Shown here: positions 11,056-19,884 of the stretch, piece after piece
Layout: each line of letters opens with the position of its first letter
Numbering within the stretch: the first letter of the stretch is position 1
Source of the DNA: Psychroserpens sp. SPM9
GTDB lineage: Bacteria; Bacteroidota; Bacteroidia; Flavobacteriales; Flavobacteriaceae
Reading direction: 5' to 3'
NCBI RefSeq assembly: GCF_025153525.1
Contig: NZ_JANZNR010000008.1
Location: 1-64,000 of the forward strand
Length of the DNA stretch: 64,000 nt
Notes under the pieces: model-generated
What the model was told of the DNA's origin: nothing
The model's database searches: none
The model's input: the letters and a program-made list of their open reading frames with translations, nothing else
Made by a program: the position numbers and the translations under genes

Positions 11056-11090
11056 AAAAAGCGTCTTGATAATTATCGAGACGCTTTTTT
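11056..11090. terminator. Bidirectional terminator between convergent genes
   Basis: AAAAAGCGTCT and AGACGCTTTTTT form a stem that continues through GATAATTATC. It sits between the gyrA/TPR operon and the convergent peptidase gene, and has T runs on both strands. Confidence 0.85.
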
Positions 11091-11839
11091 TATATGATTT
11101 TCTTTATGACTCTTAATTTGTGAGTGTGAATTCCGCGATCGGTATTGTAGATGCCCGAATGATCTAAGCGGTCTATTCTAACTTTTCCGTGGGCATGAAT
11201 GATATAGTTGTCTTCCATAATGATCCCAACATGAGTAATCAACCCTTCCTGGTTATCAAAAAATGCCAAATCACCAGGTTCACTTTCTTCAATGAAACTT
11301 AAAGCCTGCCCTTGAGTAGCTTGTTGCGAAGCATCTCTTAAAATGGTATGGCCGTTAATTTTATAGACCATTTGGGTAAAACCTGAGCAGTCAATGCCAA
11401 AAGGTGTTTTTCCGCCCCAAAGATAAGGTGCATTGAGATACGTGAATGCCGTTTTTAATAAATTGGATTTGTCTTGTTTTGTACTGATAGAATGACCGTC
11501 AAACGTGTGTCCTATAATTTCTAAACCATTTAACGAAGAGCCTATTGGGATGGTATATAATTGGTTGTTATCTCCTTGAACAAATTCAATCAAATCAGTA
11601 GACAGAATAGGATCTTGATCTTTAATAGTTTTGTAAGTGTCTTCCGAAATTTCCAGATATTGTTTATTGTCTATCCAGCCTTCATAGTTATCAAATGCTA
11701 AACGAATTCTACTCCAAGATTTCCGTTGCTCTAACACCTTAAAAATTTCACCATAGAGTACTTGTGAAACTAATTCACTTGGGTCACTTGGTTCAATTCT
11801 AAGAGGAACAATGCTTAGATTACAAATTCCGTATTGCAT
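11090..11839 (-). CDS. NlpC/P60 (C40) cell-wall peptidase with SH3 domain
   Basis: A 249-residue protein. The first ~125 residues look like bacterial SH3 domains. The C-terminal half is an NlpC/P60 papain-like domain with the catalytic cysteine in GIDCSGFTQ, the histidine in THVGIIM and a further His near HAHGK. Such enzymes cleave gamma-D-Glu-diaminopimelate bonds in peptidoglycan stem peptides. No classical signal peptide is visible, as is common in the Bacteroidota branch, so cytoplasmic peptide recycling is an alternative to wall hydrolysis. Thiolase lies upstream on the same strand, 85 bases away. Confidence 0.88.
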   Translation of the reverse strand: MQYGICNLSIVPLRIEPSDPSELVSQVLYGEIFKVLEQRKSWSRIRLAFDNYEGWIDNKQYLEISEDTYKTIKDQDPILSTDLIEFVQGDNNQLYTIPIGSSLNGLEIIGHTFDGHSISTKQDKSNLLKTAFTYLNAPYLWGGKTPFGIDCSGFTQMVYKINGHTILRDASQQATQGQALSFIEESEPGDLAFFDNQEGLITHVGIIMEDNYIIHAHGKVRIDRLDHSGIYNTDRGIHTHKLRVIKKII

Positions 11840-11924
11840 TAAAATTAATTCTTGTTAATTATCTATAAGAAAACTGGCTTATATACTTTTGATAACTGAG
11901 GATTCAAAAAACTTGTATTGCAAA

Positions 11925-13103
11925 TTAAGAGCGTTCAATTACCATTGCTGACGCTCCGCCACCACCATTACAAATTGCAGCAGCACCAATTTTAGCATCA
12001 TTTTGCTCAAGGACACTTAATAAGGTAATCAATATTCGAACACCCGAACACCCTAAAGGATGTCCTAAAGAAACAGCACCACCATTAACGTTAACATTAC
12101 TATCGTTTAAACCTAGAATTTTCATATTGGCTAAACCAACAACAGCAAAGGCTTCATTAAATTCAAAATAATCAACATCATCTAAAGTGATTCCTGCTTT
12201 TGTTATCGCCTTTGGAAGCGCTTTAGCTGGAGCCGTTGTAAACCATTGTGGTTCATGCGCAGCATCAGCATAACTTTTTATCGTGGCTAATGGTTTTAAA
12301 CCTAATTCGATGGCTTTATCTTTACTCATTAAAACCATTGCACCAGCACCATCATTTATCGTTGAAGCATTTGCTGCTGTCACCGTTCCGTCTTTGGTAA
12401 ATGCCGGTCGTAATGCAGGAATTTTTTCCATTCTAACATTAGAATACTCTTCGTCTTTTACAACAATAATCGGTTCACCACGACGCTGAGGTACTTCAAC
12501 AGGAACTACTTCATTGTTAAATTTTCCTGAGTCCCAGGCGGCTGCAGATCGTTTATACGATTGAATAGCGTAAGCATCTTGATCTTCTCTTGAAAATTTA
12601 TATTCGGTTGCACAAGCATCAGCACAAACACCCATTGCATTTTGGTCGTAAGCGTCTACCAATCCATCTTTTTGCATACCATCGATTAAGGTTGCTGGTC
12701 CAAATTTGGTAGCCGACCTTGCGTGTAGGTAGTGCGGAATCATACTCATGTTTTCCATGCCGCCCGCAACAATGATATCAGCATCACCTAAAGCAATAGA
12801 TTGGGTTGCTTGCATCACTGTTTTCATTCCAGAGGCACATACTTTATTAATTGTTGTACAAGGTACTGTATCAGGAATTCCAGCATAAATAGCAGCTTGT
12901 CTGGCAGGCGCTTGACCTGTACCAGCTTGCACAACATTTCCCATTAAAACTTCTTCAACCAGTTCTGGTTTCAGATTAATTTTATCTAAAGCGCCTTTAA
13001 TAGCTATAGCTCCTAATTTTGGTGCTGGGATAGTTGATAATGCTCCTAAAAAACTACCAATTGGAGTTCTTGCAGTTGATACGATAACGACCTCTCTACT
13101 CAT
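11925..13103 (-). CDS. Acetyl-CoA C-acyltransferase (thiolase)
   Basis: A 392-residue type II thiolase that condenses or cleaves acetyl-CoA and acyl-CoA in fatty-acid or acetoacetyl-CoA metabolism. The nucleophilic cysteine is in NKVCASGMK, the catalytic His-containing block is GHPLGCSG, the NEAFA motif is present, and the second cysteine is in [10 protein letters not shown]. Length is typical. Sequence alone does not separate biosynthetic (AtoB-like) from degradative (FadA-like) use. There is no beta-oxidation partner next to it, which slightly favours the stand-alone biosynthetic type. Confidence 0.93.
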   Translation of the reverse strand: MSREVVIVSTARTPIGSFLGALSTIPAPKLGAIAIKGALDKINLKPELVEEVLMGNVVQAGTGQAPARQAAIYAGIPDTVPCTTINKVCASGMKTVMQATQSIALGDADIIVAGGMENMSMIPHYLHARSATKFGPATLIDGMQKDGLVDAYDQNAMGVCADACATEYKFSREDQDAYAIQSYKRSAAAWDSGKFNNEVVPVEVPQRRGEPIIVVKDEEYSNVRMEKIPALRPAFTKDGTVTAANASTINDGAGAMVLMSKDKAIELGLKPLATIKSYADAAHEPQWFTTAPAKALPKAITKAGITLDDVDYFEFNEAFAVVGLANMKILGLNDSNVNVNGGAVSLGHPLGCSGVRILITLLSVLEQNDAKIGAAAICNGGGGASAMVIERS

Positions 13104-13258
13104 TTTTATTCTGTTTTATTTTATTGCTGCAAAATTAATCATTTTTAATTAAATACAGGCTTCAATACCATAACATGAATTCTATTATATTTTCTTACTT
13201 TTGAAAGCCTAAGCACATAGGATGATTAGCTTAAAAATGTGCTGTAATAGTTTGTATA

Positions 13259-15304
13259 ATGAATGATTTAATAAATAAGTGGTACCGAAATCATGCACTT
13301 TTGTATAAAGTGCTTTTATTTTTAAGTACGACATTTTTGATTGTTTATTTGTTTCCGAAGAGCGGAAAATTTAGATACGATTTTGATAAAGGAAAGCCTT
13401 GGCAATCTGAAAGCTTGTTAGCGCCTTTCGATTTTGCGATTAAGAAATCTGCAGATGAAATTAAGCAAGAACAAATTGAAGCTTCTAACAAAAGTGCAGT
13501 TTATTTTGATATCAATATTCCTATTAAATCCCTGGTTTTAAAAGAGTATACTGAAAAATTCAAAACTTCTTTTGCGGATAGTATTGTAAGCCAGAATCCT
13601 AAATTATTTGCGGTAGGCGAATCGGCAATTAATGAAATTTATGATTATGGTGTTTTGGATGAAGACTATGAATATGCTGCTGATAAAAATGTGATTTTAC
13701 TGAATGAACGGACACAGTTTGCAGAAACTCAATTTTCTAATTTAACCAAGCTGGATGGCTTCAGAAGCATTATAGAAAGCAAGTTAGCTGCTAATGGCTA
13801 TTCAAACTTTGATGCCACTTTTATCTCTATTTTTTTTAATGTTATTAAGCCCAATTTAACGCTTAATTCGACCTTTACCCAAAATGCTTTAAATGAGAAA
13901 CTAGACGAAATTTCGACAGTTAGAGGAAGTATAGAAAAAGGAACGCTCATCATTTCAAAAGGCGAAATTGTTGAAGGGAATAAGTACGATGTTTTAAATT
14001 CTCTTGAAGCCGAATATGAATCGCAGCTATGGAACGAATCCAATTACAATCTTATCATTTTTGCTTATGCTTTACTAGTTGCATTAGCTTTATTGATGTT
14101 GTTGTTATTTCTTCGGAAATATAGAATGGAAGTCTTTCTGGACAATACAAAAGTCACTTTCATATTTTTCAATATTCTGTTAATGATTTTGTTAACAACG
14201 CTGGTAATTAACTATAATTCACAGTACGTTTATGTGGTGCCATTGTGTATTCTTCCATTAGTGCTCAAAGCTTTTTTCGATGCGCGTTTGGGCTTGTTTG
14301 CGCACGTGCTTACAGTGCTTTTATTGGGTTTTATTGTGCCTAATAGCTATGAGTATATGTTCCTTCAGATTATTGCAGGAATTGTTACAATTTTGACAGT
14401 TTCCGAATTGTATAAACGTGCCAACTTATTTATTTCTGTAGGTCAAATTACATTAATTTATATCATTGCTTATTTTGCATTTTTTGTGATTCAAGAAGGC
14501 GATATTTCGAGTTTAGATCCAACAACTTTCGGACTATTTGTTCTCTGCGGATTAGCAACTTTGTTTGTCCAGCCGCTGATTTATATTTATGAAAAATTAT
14601 TCGGATTAGTATCTGATGTGTCTCTGTTAGAGCTTTCAGATACCAACACAAAATTATTGAAAGAGTTATCTAATAAAGCTCCAGGGACTTTCCATCATTC
14701 ATTAAATGTTGCCAATTTAGCAGAAGCTTCAGCCAATGAGATTGGTGCTAATGCCATGCTCATTAGGGTAGGTGCTTTATATCACGATATAGGCAAAATG
14801 AAGAATCCTACCTACTTCACCGAAAACCAAGCAACAGGGATCAATCCGCATGACGAATTATCGTCCCGTGAAAGTGCGAAGACAATTATAAATCACGTGC
14901 TAGACGGAATAGAAATTGCGAAGAAAAATAATTTACCTGATCGTGTTATTGATTTTATCAGAACACATCATGGTACGAGTTTGGTTTATTATTTCTACAG
15001 AAAAGAAAAAGATATAAACGATGCCACCAATGCAGATGATTTTAGATATCCTGGTCCGCAACCATTCAGTAAAGAAACGGCCATATTAATGATGTGTGAT
15101 AGTGTTGAAGCGGCTTCTAAAAGCTTAAAAGAACCTACGACAACTAAAATTGATAAATTTGTAGAGTCTATTATAAGTAAACAAATGGAAGATGGGCAAT
15201 TTTTAAATGCGAATATTACGTTTAAAGAAATTCAATCCATAAAGAAAGTATTGAAAACCAAGTTGGCAAACATATTTCACTTACGGATTGAGTACCCAGA
15301 ATAA
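13259..15304 (+). CDS. pgpH: 7TM-HD (PgpH-like) cyclic-di-AMP phosphodiesterase
   Basis: A 681-residue membrane protein. In order: N-terminal TM segment (~18-35), a large 7TMR-HDED extracytoplasmic domain to ~260, seven TM helices (~265-455), and a cytoplasmic HD domain. The HD ligands are visible in HHSLNVANLAE and YHDIGKM, and a further His pair in RTHHGTS. Proteins of this architecture hydrolyse c-di-AMP to pApA. The gene stands alone between the divergent thiolase and the tRNAs. A TACTTTTG -7-like box lies at 13196-13203, but no convincing -33 box is present. Confidence 0.9.
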   Translation: MNDLINKWYRNHALLYKVLLFLSTTFLIVYLFPKSGKFRYDFDKGKPWQSESLLAPFDFAIKKSADEIKQEQIEASNKSAVYFDINIPIKSLVLKEYTEKFKTSFADSIVSQNPKLFAVGESAINEIYDYGVLDEDYEYAADKNVILLNERTQFAETQFSNLTKLDGFRSIIESKLAANGYSNFDATFISIFFNVIKPNLTLNSTFTQNALNEKLDEISTVRGSIEKGTLIISKGEIVEGNKYDVLNSLEAEYESQLWNESNYNLIIFAYALLVALALLMLLLFLRKYRMEVFLDNTKVTFIFFNILLMILLTTLVINYNSQYVYVVPLCILPLVLKAFFDARLGLFAHVLTVLLLGFIVPNSYEYMFLQIIAGIVTILTVSELYKRANLFISVGQITLIYIIAYFAFFVIQEGDISSLDPTTFGLFVLCGLATLFVQPLIYIYEKLFGLVSDVSLLELSDTNTKLLKELSNKAPGTFHHSLNVANLAEASANEIGANAMLIRVGALYHDIGKMKNPTYFTENQATGINPHDELSSRESAKTIINHVLDGIEIAKKNNLPDRVIDFIRTHHGTSLVYYFYRKEKDINDATNADDFRYPGPQPFSKETAILMMCDSVEAASKSLKEPTTTKIDKFVESIISKQMEDGQFLNANITFKEIQSIKKVLKTKLANIFHLRIEYPE

Positions 15305-15333
15305 AATTTTTGATAAAAAACTTAAAAAAATAG

Positions 15334-15364
15334 TTGCGTTCTTTGTAATGATAAGTTACATTTG
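15334..15364 (+). promoter_or_regulatory. Bacteroidota-type promoter of tRNA-Ser
   Basis: TTG at 15334-15336 and TACATTTG at 15357-15364 are separated by 20 bases, matching the Bacteroidota sigma-A pattern (TTG, 19-21 bases, TAnnTTTG). Transcription would start near 15371, about 28 bases before the tRNA. Confidence 0.75.
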
Positions 15365-15398
15365 CATCCGCAATTTATTGCAAAGTTCATATACAATC

Positions 15399-15487
15399 GG
15401 AGAGGTGCCTGAGTGGCCGAAAGGAGCGGTTTGCTAAATCGTCGTACCTAGAAATAGGTACCCAGGGTTCGAATCCCTGTCTCTCCG
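15399..15487 (+). tRNA. tRNA-Ser (anticodon GCU)
   Basis: The acceptor stem GGAGAGG pairs with TCTCTCC. The D arm is followed by the anticodon loop TTTGCTAAA with anticodon GCT, a long type-II variable arm (GTACCTAGAAATAGGTAC) and a T arm with GGTTCGAATCC. CCA is not encoded. Confidence 0.95.
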
Positions 15488-15525
15488 CTAATTTCCTAGT
15501 TATTTATTAATACAGATAACCATTT

Positions 15526-15600
15526 CGGGGTGTAGCGTAGCCCGGTTATCGCGCCGCGTTTGGGACGCGGAGGTCGCAGGTTCGAATCCTGCCACCCCGA
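15526..15600 (+). tRNA. tRNA-Pro (anticodon UGG), integration target
   Basis: The acceptor stem CGGGGTG pairs with CACCCCG, with discriminator A. The anticodon loop contains TTGGG with anticodon TGG, and the T arm contains GGTTCGAATCC. The 3' end, from 15586, is duplicated at 43465, so an element has integrated here and left the tRNA intact. Confidence 0.95.
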
Positions 15601-15601
15601 C
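15586..15601 (+). repeat. attL core (16 bp)
   Basis: ATCCTGCCACCCCGAC, the last 15 bases of tRNA-Pro plus one base. It is identical to 43465-43480 in the same orientation. Confidence 0.9.
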
Positions 15602-15624
15602 AAAAATTAATACCAACAGAAACT

Positions 15625-15658
15625 AAAACCTTGTAAATCGTATGATTTACAAGGTTTT
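15625..15658 (+). terminator. Element-borne terminator behind tRNA-Pro
   Basis: AAAACCTTGTAAATC and GATTTACAAGGTTTT form a perfect 15-bp stem around a GTAT loop. It lies just inside attL and would end the tRNA transcript now that the original downstream terminator (43485-43517) has been moved away by the insertion. Confidence 0.75.
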
Positions 15659-15700
15659 ATGGTTTTTGGACTATCATAAGAATTGAATTAATATGACTTA

Positions 15701-15754
15701 ATTCGGTTCACAATTCGGTTCACAGTTTAAAAACACAAAAAGTGTGAACCGAAT
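15701..15754. repeat. Three 12-bp ATTCGGTTCACA sites, left end
   Basis: ATTCGGTTCACA occurs at 15701-15712 and, directly abutting, at 15713-15724; its exact reverse complement is at 15743-15754. A fourth copy is at the right end (43395-43406). The position between attL and the integrase suggests integrase arm-type sites or operators controlling it. Confidence 0.75.
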
Positions 15755-15783
15755 AGATGATTAAAATACTGTAATTGAAATAG

Positions 15784-15799
15784 TTGATTTGACTTTCGT
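15784..15799. promoter_or_regulatory. 16-bp motif before integrase, shared with HTH gene
   Basis: TTGATTTGACTTTCGT ends 9 bases before the integrase ATG. Its exact reverse complement occurs at 27312-27327, upstream of the excisionase-like HTH gene. A shared regulator site is likely. Confidence 0.55.
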
Positions 15800-15808
15800 C
15801 TTGAATGA

Positions 15809-17083
15809 ATGTTTAACAAAAAGACGACAACTATGCAATCACAAACCACCTTTACCCTGTCATTTTGGGTAAACGCAACACGAGCAAAAAATAACCAGGT
15901 TTCTGTTTATGGCAGAATAACAGTTAATGGTAAACGCGCAAATATTAGTTTAAAGCGAAAAGTAGTTTTATCAGAATGGGATTCCAACAAAGGAAGAGCT
16001 AGAGGAAACAAACAGGAATCTCGACTACTCAACAGGTATTTAGACCAGGTTAAAAATAGAATCTATGAAGCTCACGATGAACTGGTAAAAGAGAAAGTTT
16101 TTATTTGTGCTCAATCCATTAAAGCACGTTTTCTTGGAGAAGATAACGAAGAGTACTCTTTGTTGACATTAGTTGATTACCACAATACCCAAATGAGTGA
16201 ATCTTTAAGTTATGGGACTTTAAAGAATTACTTCACAACTCAAAAGTATATCAAGCTTTTTCTGGCTAAAAAGAAAATTCAAGACATCTACTTATCACAA
16301 CTAACATTCAGGTTTTTAGTGGACTTTGAGAAGTTTTTACGTTCCCATGTTCCAGAGGACCATCAAAAGAAAATGGAAAATAATACGGTTATGAAGCATA
16401 TTCAACGACTTCGTAAAATGGTAACATTGGCGTATAAAATGGAATGGATAGATAAGGATCCTTTTATAAAATTCAAACCTACCTATATTAAAAACGAACG
16501 TGAGTTTTTGAGAGAAGACGAGCTAAAATCTATTATCGAAAAAGAATTTGAAATAGAAAGGCTAAACCTTGTCAAAGATTTATTCATTTTCAGTTGTTAT
16601 ACAGGTTTGTCATACATAGATGTAATGAAACTCAACGAAGATAATATTGCTATTGGCATTGATGGTGGACGCTGGCTCATAACTAATCGACAGAAAACAC
16701 ATAATAAAGTAAAAGTCCCATTACTTTCAATAGCTGAAGAATTAATAGAAAAATATAGAGGTCATATCAAAACCAAAAAAACAAAAACCTTATTTCCTAA
16801 TATTTCAAATCAAAAGTTGAATTCTTATTTAAAAGAAATTGCTGATTTATGTGGAATAAACAAGAACCTTACTTTCCATATTGCTAGACATACATTTGCA
16901 ACAACAATAACTTTAAGTAATGGAGTACCAATAGAAACAGTTTCAAAACTATTAGGTCATGCCAAAATTGCAACTACTCAAATTTATGCAAGAGTTATCG
17001 AGCGCAAAGTGAGTGATGATATCAACAAATTAAGGTCTAAACTAAATGAAAAGGCTTCTTTAAATCAAAAGCAAGCAAATTAG
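15809..17083 (+). CDS. Tyrosine recombinase (integrase) of the element
   Basis: A 424-residue integrase of the Bacteroidota type: N-terminal Arm-DNA-binding domain (~1-105), SAM-like core-binding domain (~110-215) and C-terminal catalytic domain. The HIARHTFA box holds His and the second Arg, LLGHAKIATTQIYARV holds the final His and the Tyr nucleophile. The usual first catalytic Arg box reads CYTGLSYIDV, with Ser where most family members have Arg, as known for IntDOT. It should catalyse integration at and excision from tRNA-Pro. Codons and position fit the classic tRNA-adjacent integrase. Confidence 0.95.
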   Translation: MFNKKTTTMQSQTTFTLSFWVNATRAKNNQVSVYGRITVNGKRANISLKRKVVLSEWDSNKGRARGNKQESRLLNRYLDQVKNRIYEAHDELVKEKVFICAQSIKARFLGEDNEEYSLLTLVDYHNTQMSESLSYGTLKNYFTTQKYIKLFLAKKKIQDIYLSQLTFRFLVDFEKFLRSHVPEDHQKKMENNTVMKHIQRLRKMVTLAYKMEWIDKDPFIKFKPTYIKNEREFLREDELKSIIEKEFEIERLNLVKDLFIFSCYTGLSYIDVMKLNEDNIAIGIDGGRWLITNRQKTHNKVKVPLLSIAEELIEKYRGHIKTKKTKTLFPNISNQKLNSYLKEIADLCGINKNLTFHIARHTFATTITLSNGVPIETVSKLLGHAKIATTQIYARVIERKVSDDINKLRSKLNEKASLNQKQAN

Positions 17084-17131
17084 ACTTTATCTATTAAATA
17101 CATATTACTACAATATTTATTAAATTTTCAG

Positions 17132-17145
17132 ATACCAATCGGTAT
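17132..17145. promoter_or_regulatory. TetR operator 1 (autoregulatory)
   Basis: ATACCAATCGGTAT, a near-perfect palindrome immediately upstream of the TATATTTG -7 box (17152-17159) of the TetR gene. It matches two more sites at 17783 and 21217. Binding here would block the promoter. Confidence 0.75.
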
Positions 17146-17151
17146 TTTAAT

Positions 17152-17159
17152 TATATTTG
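17152..17159 (+). promoter_or_regulatory. -7 promoter box of TetR gene
   Basis: TATATTTG fits TAnnTTTG. Transcription would start near 17166, so the ATG at 17179 is used rather than the in-frame TTG at 17170. Confidence 0.6.
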
Positions 17160-17178
17160 TATCGTATTATTGAAATTT

Positions 17179-17763
17179 ATGGAGACAACAAAAGAACATA
17201 TTCTTGAAAAAGTAGCACCTATCTTTAACCAAAAAGGTTATGTGGCTACATCAATGTCTGACATAACTAATGCTACTAATTTAACAAAAGGAGCAATTTA
17301 TTGTAACTTTAAAAACAAAGAGGAATTAGCTCTAGAAGCATTCAGATTAAACCTTAAAAAAGCCATTTATCCTTTACAAGTTAAGTTAAAGGAAGGTAAA
17401 TCTTCTATCGATAAACTATTTATTCTAACAGAGTATTATCGTGGTTATTATGACCTTGCTAAATCAAGAGGTGGTTGTCCAATATTGAATGCAGGTGTTG
17501 ATGCGAAATTCACTAATACTTCTTTATATAATGAATCTAAAAAAAATTGGAATAAGCTAGTTAATGGATTAGCTAAAATAATTGAAGAAGGAAAAGATGC
17601 AGGAGAGATAAAGCAAAATATAATCCCTGATGTATTTGCGCAAAAGATATTTGCCATGATTGAAGGTGGTGTATTTATGTCAATTTTTACCGATGATAAA
17701 AAACATCTAATTAATATTATGGATACTATTGAAGAAATGATAAAAACTCAATTTGTAAAGTAA
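17179..17763 (+). CDS. TetR/AcrR family transcriptional regulator
   Basis: A 194-residue repressor. The N-terminal HTH (residues ~6-50) has the family signature around MSDITNATNLTKGAIYCNFKNK; the C-terminal helical ligand-binding domain contains GGCPILNAGVD. Such proteins release DNA when a small hydrophobic ligand binds. Palindromic sites of the form ATACCRATYGGTAT precede this gene and the two downstream operons starting at 17810 and 21260, so it most likely represses itself and both. The ligand is unknown; the enzymes it controls suggest a toxic or signalling metabolite. Confidence 0.9.
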   Translation: METTKEHILEKVAPIFNQKGYVATSMSDITNATNLTKGAIYCNFKNKEELALEAFRLNLKKAIYPLQVKLKEGKSSIDKLFILTEYYRGYYDLAKSRGGCPILNAGVDAKFTNTSLYNESKKNWNKLVNGLAKIIEEGKDAGEIKQNIIPDVFAQKIFAMIEGGVFMSIFTDDKKHLINIMDTIEEMIKTQFVK

Positions 17764-17782
17764 AAATTTTTTACCCTAACAA

Positions 17783-17796
17783 ATACCGATTGGTAT
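17783..17796. promoter_or_regulatory. TetR operator 2
   Basis: ATACCGATTGGTAT lies 13 bases before the start codon of the cupin gene, first gene of the cupin-PhzF-esterase-amidohydrolase operon. It is the same palindrome as the other two sites, with one base changed in a half. Confidence 0.75.
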
Positions 17797-17809
17797 GTGA
17801 AATGGAATT

Positions 17810-18169
17810 ATGAAAGTGATTAATATAAATCAGAAATTGAACTTGTTTTCAGAGTATTGGAATCCTAAAGTTATTGGGGAATTGAACGGTCAGTTGGTAA
17901 AGTTAGCAAAATTTAAAGACGAATTCGTTTGGCATAAACATGATAATGAAGATGAGTTGTTTTATGTGTTAGAAGGCAAACTAAAAATAGAATTTAGAGA
18001 TAAAGAAGTGTCATTAAATCAAGGAGAGTTTATTATAGTACCCAAAGGAGTCGAGCATAAACCCATAGCAATTGAAGAATGTTCAGTCATGTTGTTTGAA
18101 CCTAAAGATACTGTGAATACAGGTAATGTTAAAAATAAACTAACCCAACAAGAATTAGATAACATATAA
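17810..18169 (+). CDS. Cupin domain protein
   Basis: A 119-residue single-domain cupin. Cupin motif 1 is visible as WHKHDNEDELFYVLEGKL (His, His, Glu metal ligands) and motif 2 around PKGVEHKP (His). A metal-dependent small-molecule enzyme (dioxygenase, isomerase) or a sensor is likely; the substrate cannot be read. It is the first gene after TetR operator 2, and the next gene starts 2 bases after its stop, which indicates tight co-transcription. Confidence 0.85.
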   Translation: MKVININQKLNLFSEYWNPKVIGELNGQLVKLAKFKDEFVWHKHDNEDELFYVLEGKLKIEFRDKEVSLNQGEFIIVPKGVEHKPIAIEECSVMLFEPKDTVNTGNVKNKLTQQELDNI

Positions 18170-18171
18170 AT

Positions 18172-19056
18172 ATGGAAGTTAAAAATAAAATTCAAGTACA
18201 AATATTAAACGCATTTGTAGATAATGATAAAGGTGGTAATCCAGCAGGAGTTGTCCTAAATGCAGATAATTTAACAGATAAACAAATGCTCGAAATAGCT
18301 GGCAAAGTTGGACTTTCAGAAACTGCTTTTGTTTCAAAATCAAACCAAGCAGATTTCAAATTGGACTTCTTTACACCCAATAGAAGAATAGCTCATTGTG
18401 GACACGCAACAGTAGCCACATTCTCTTATTTAAAACAATTAGGATTAGTGAAAAATGACAACACCTCTAAAGAAACAGTTGATGGTAATAGAGATATAAA
18501 ACTAATTGGCGATTTGGCATTTATGGAGCAACTGGAGCCAAAATATGTAGATGTCAGTCATAGAAAAAATGAGATTCTAAAATCATTGAATATTGAAGAA
18601 AAAGATTTGTTGCCAAATGCAGAAATACAACTTGTCAATACTGGAAATTCATTTATTCTAATACCAGTCAAGAGCACAGAAATATTAGAAAACATCATTC
18701 CTAACAACGAAATGATAATCGAGTTGAGCGATGAATTCGATTTAATAGGTTTTTACCCTTTTACAACGAATATTCAAAACAAAAATAGGGATGCCAGTAC
18801 AAGAATGTTCGGTCCACGCTATGAGATTTGGGAAGAAGCAGGAACAGGAATGGCAGCAGGTCCATTAGCATGTTACTTACACGACAAGATGAACATCAAA
18901 AAAGAGAGGTTTCTCATTCAACAAGGCGAGTTTATGAAAGAGCCATCACCAAGTTTGATTATTGTCGATTTAAAAATTAAAAATAATAAGATTTTAGGTT
19001 TAATGGCAGGTGGTAAAGGAACGGTACAAAAACAGTTTAACATTGAAATAAGTTAA
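18172..19056 (+). CDS. PhzF family isomerase
   Basis: A 294-residue protein of the diaminopimelate-epimerase fold. The catalytic glutamate sits in GLSETAFV (about residue 50), and the other family blocks are RIAHCGHATVA and GTGMAAGPLACYL. PhzF itself isomerises trans-2,3-dihydro-3-hydroxyanthranilate in phenazine synthesis, but most homologues have unknown substrates, and no other phenazine gene is present here. It lies in the TetR-controlled operon between the cupin and an esterase. Confidence 0.92.
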   Translation: MEVKNKIQVQILNAFVDNDKGGNPAGVVLNADNLTDKQMLEIAGKVGLSETAFVSKSNQADFKLDFFTPNRRIAHCGHATVATFSYLKQLGLVKNDNTSKETVDGNRDIKLIGDLAFMEQLEPKYVDVSHRKNEILKSLNIEEKDLLPNAEIQLVNTGNSFILIPVKSTEILENIIPNNEMIIELSDEFDLIGFYPFTTNIQNKNRDASTRMFGPRYEIWEEAGTGMAAGPLACYLHDKMNIKKERFLIQQGEFMKEPSPSLIIVDLKIKNNKILGLMAGGKGTVQKQFNIEIS

Positions 19057-19059
19057 GAA

Positions 19060-19884
19060 ATGAGAAAAACAATAATTACATTCATAATTGCATGCGTCAC
19101 TTTTGGAGTTCAATCACAAAACAAACAACCATTTACAATAGGTGAAGTTGTTAAGCTGGATTCTGAAATTCTGAATGAAGAGAGACCTTTAAATATCTAC
19201 TTACCTAAAACATATGGGAAAGAGACAGATAAAAAATACCCAGTCATCTATTTATTAGATGGTTCTGCGGATGAAGATTTTATTCATATTTCAGGTTTAG
19301 TACAGTTCTGCTCATTTTCTTGGATTGATATCATTCCAGAATCCATAGTAGTAGGAATTGCAAATGTTGACAGGCAAAGAGATTTCACTTTTCCAACAAA
19401 TAACGAAGAAGATAAAAAGGATTTTCCAACAACAGGAGGTTCAGAAGCCTTCATAAAGTTTATTGAAAAGGAAGTCCAACCTTACATTAAAAATAATTAT
19501 AGGATTATTCAAGAGAAAACGTTAATAGGTCAATCTTTTGGTGGCTTATTGGCAACAGAGATTTTATTAAAATCACCTCAACTTTTTGATAATTATATAA
19601 TTGTAAGTCCAGCTTTATGGTGGGATGACCGTTCATTATTAGAATTTCCAGTTAATAAAATTACAGCACCTAAAAAGATATATGTAGCTGTTGGAGCAGA
19701 AGGTCCTGCTATGGAAGGAACAGCATTAAAACTTATTTCTAAACTGCAAACACTACGTAAGAGAGAGTTAGAAAAATCACTCGTTATACGTTATGAATTT
19801 TTAGACCAATTTAATCATGGTAACATTTTACACTCGGCTGTTTACAATGCATTTATAAAATTTAAAAAAGCTCAAGATGAATAA
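19060..19884 (+). CDS. Exported alpha/beta-hydrolase esterase
   Basis: A 274-residue protein with a signal peptide (MRKTIITFIIACVTFGVQSQ). It is a putative esterase of the Fes/IroE type: nucleophile elbow GQSFGG (Ser ~155), and C-terminal His in FNHGN. Relatives hydrolyse siderophore or other ester bonds in the periplasm. The gene starts 3 bases after phzF-like and overlaps the next gene by 8 bases, so the exported esterase and exported amidohydrolase are translationally coupled. Confidence 0.88.
   Translation: MRKTIITFIIACVTFGVQSQNKQPFTIGEVVKLDSEILNEERPLNIYLPKTYGKETDKKYPVIYLLDGSADEDFIHISGLVQFCSFSWIDIIPESIVVGIANVDRQRDFTFPTNNEEDKKDFPTTGGSEAFIKFIEKEVQPYIKNNYRIIQEKTLIGQSFGGLLATEILLKSPQLFDNYIIVSPALWWDDRSLLEFPVNKITAPKKIYVAVGAEGPAMEGTALKLISKLQTLRKRELEKSLVIRYEFLDQFNHGNILHSAVYNAFIKFKKAQDE

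Noticed and set aside
18172-19056. Phenazine biosynthesis cluster
   Set aside because: Only the PhzF family member is present; PhzB/D/E/G are absent.
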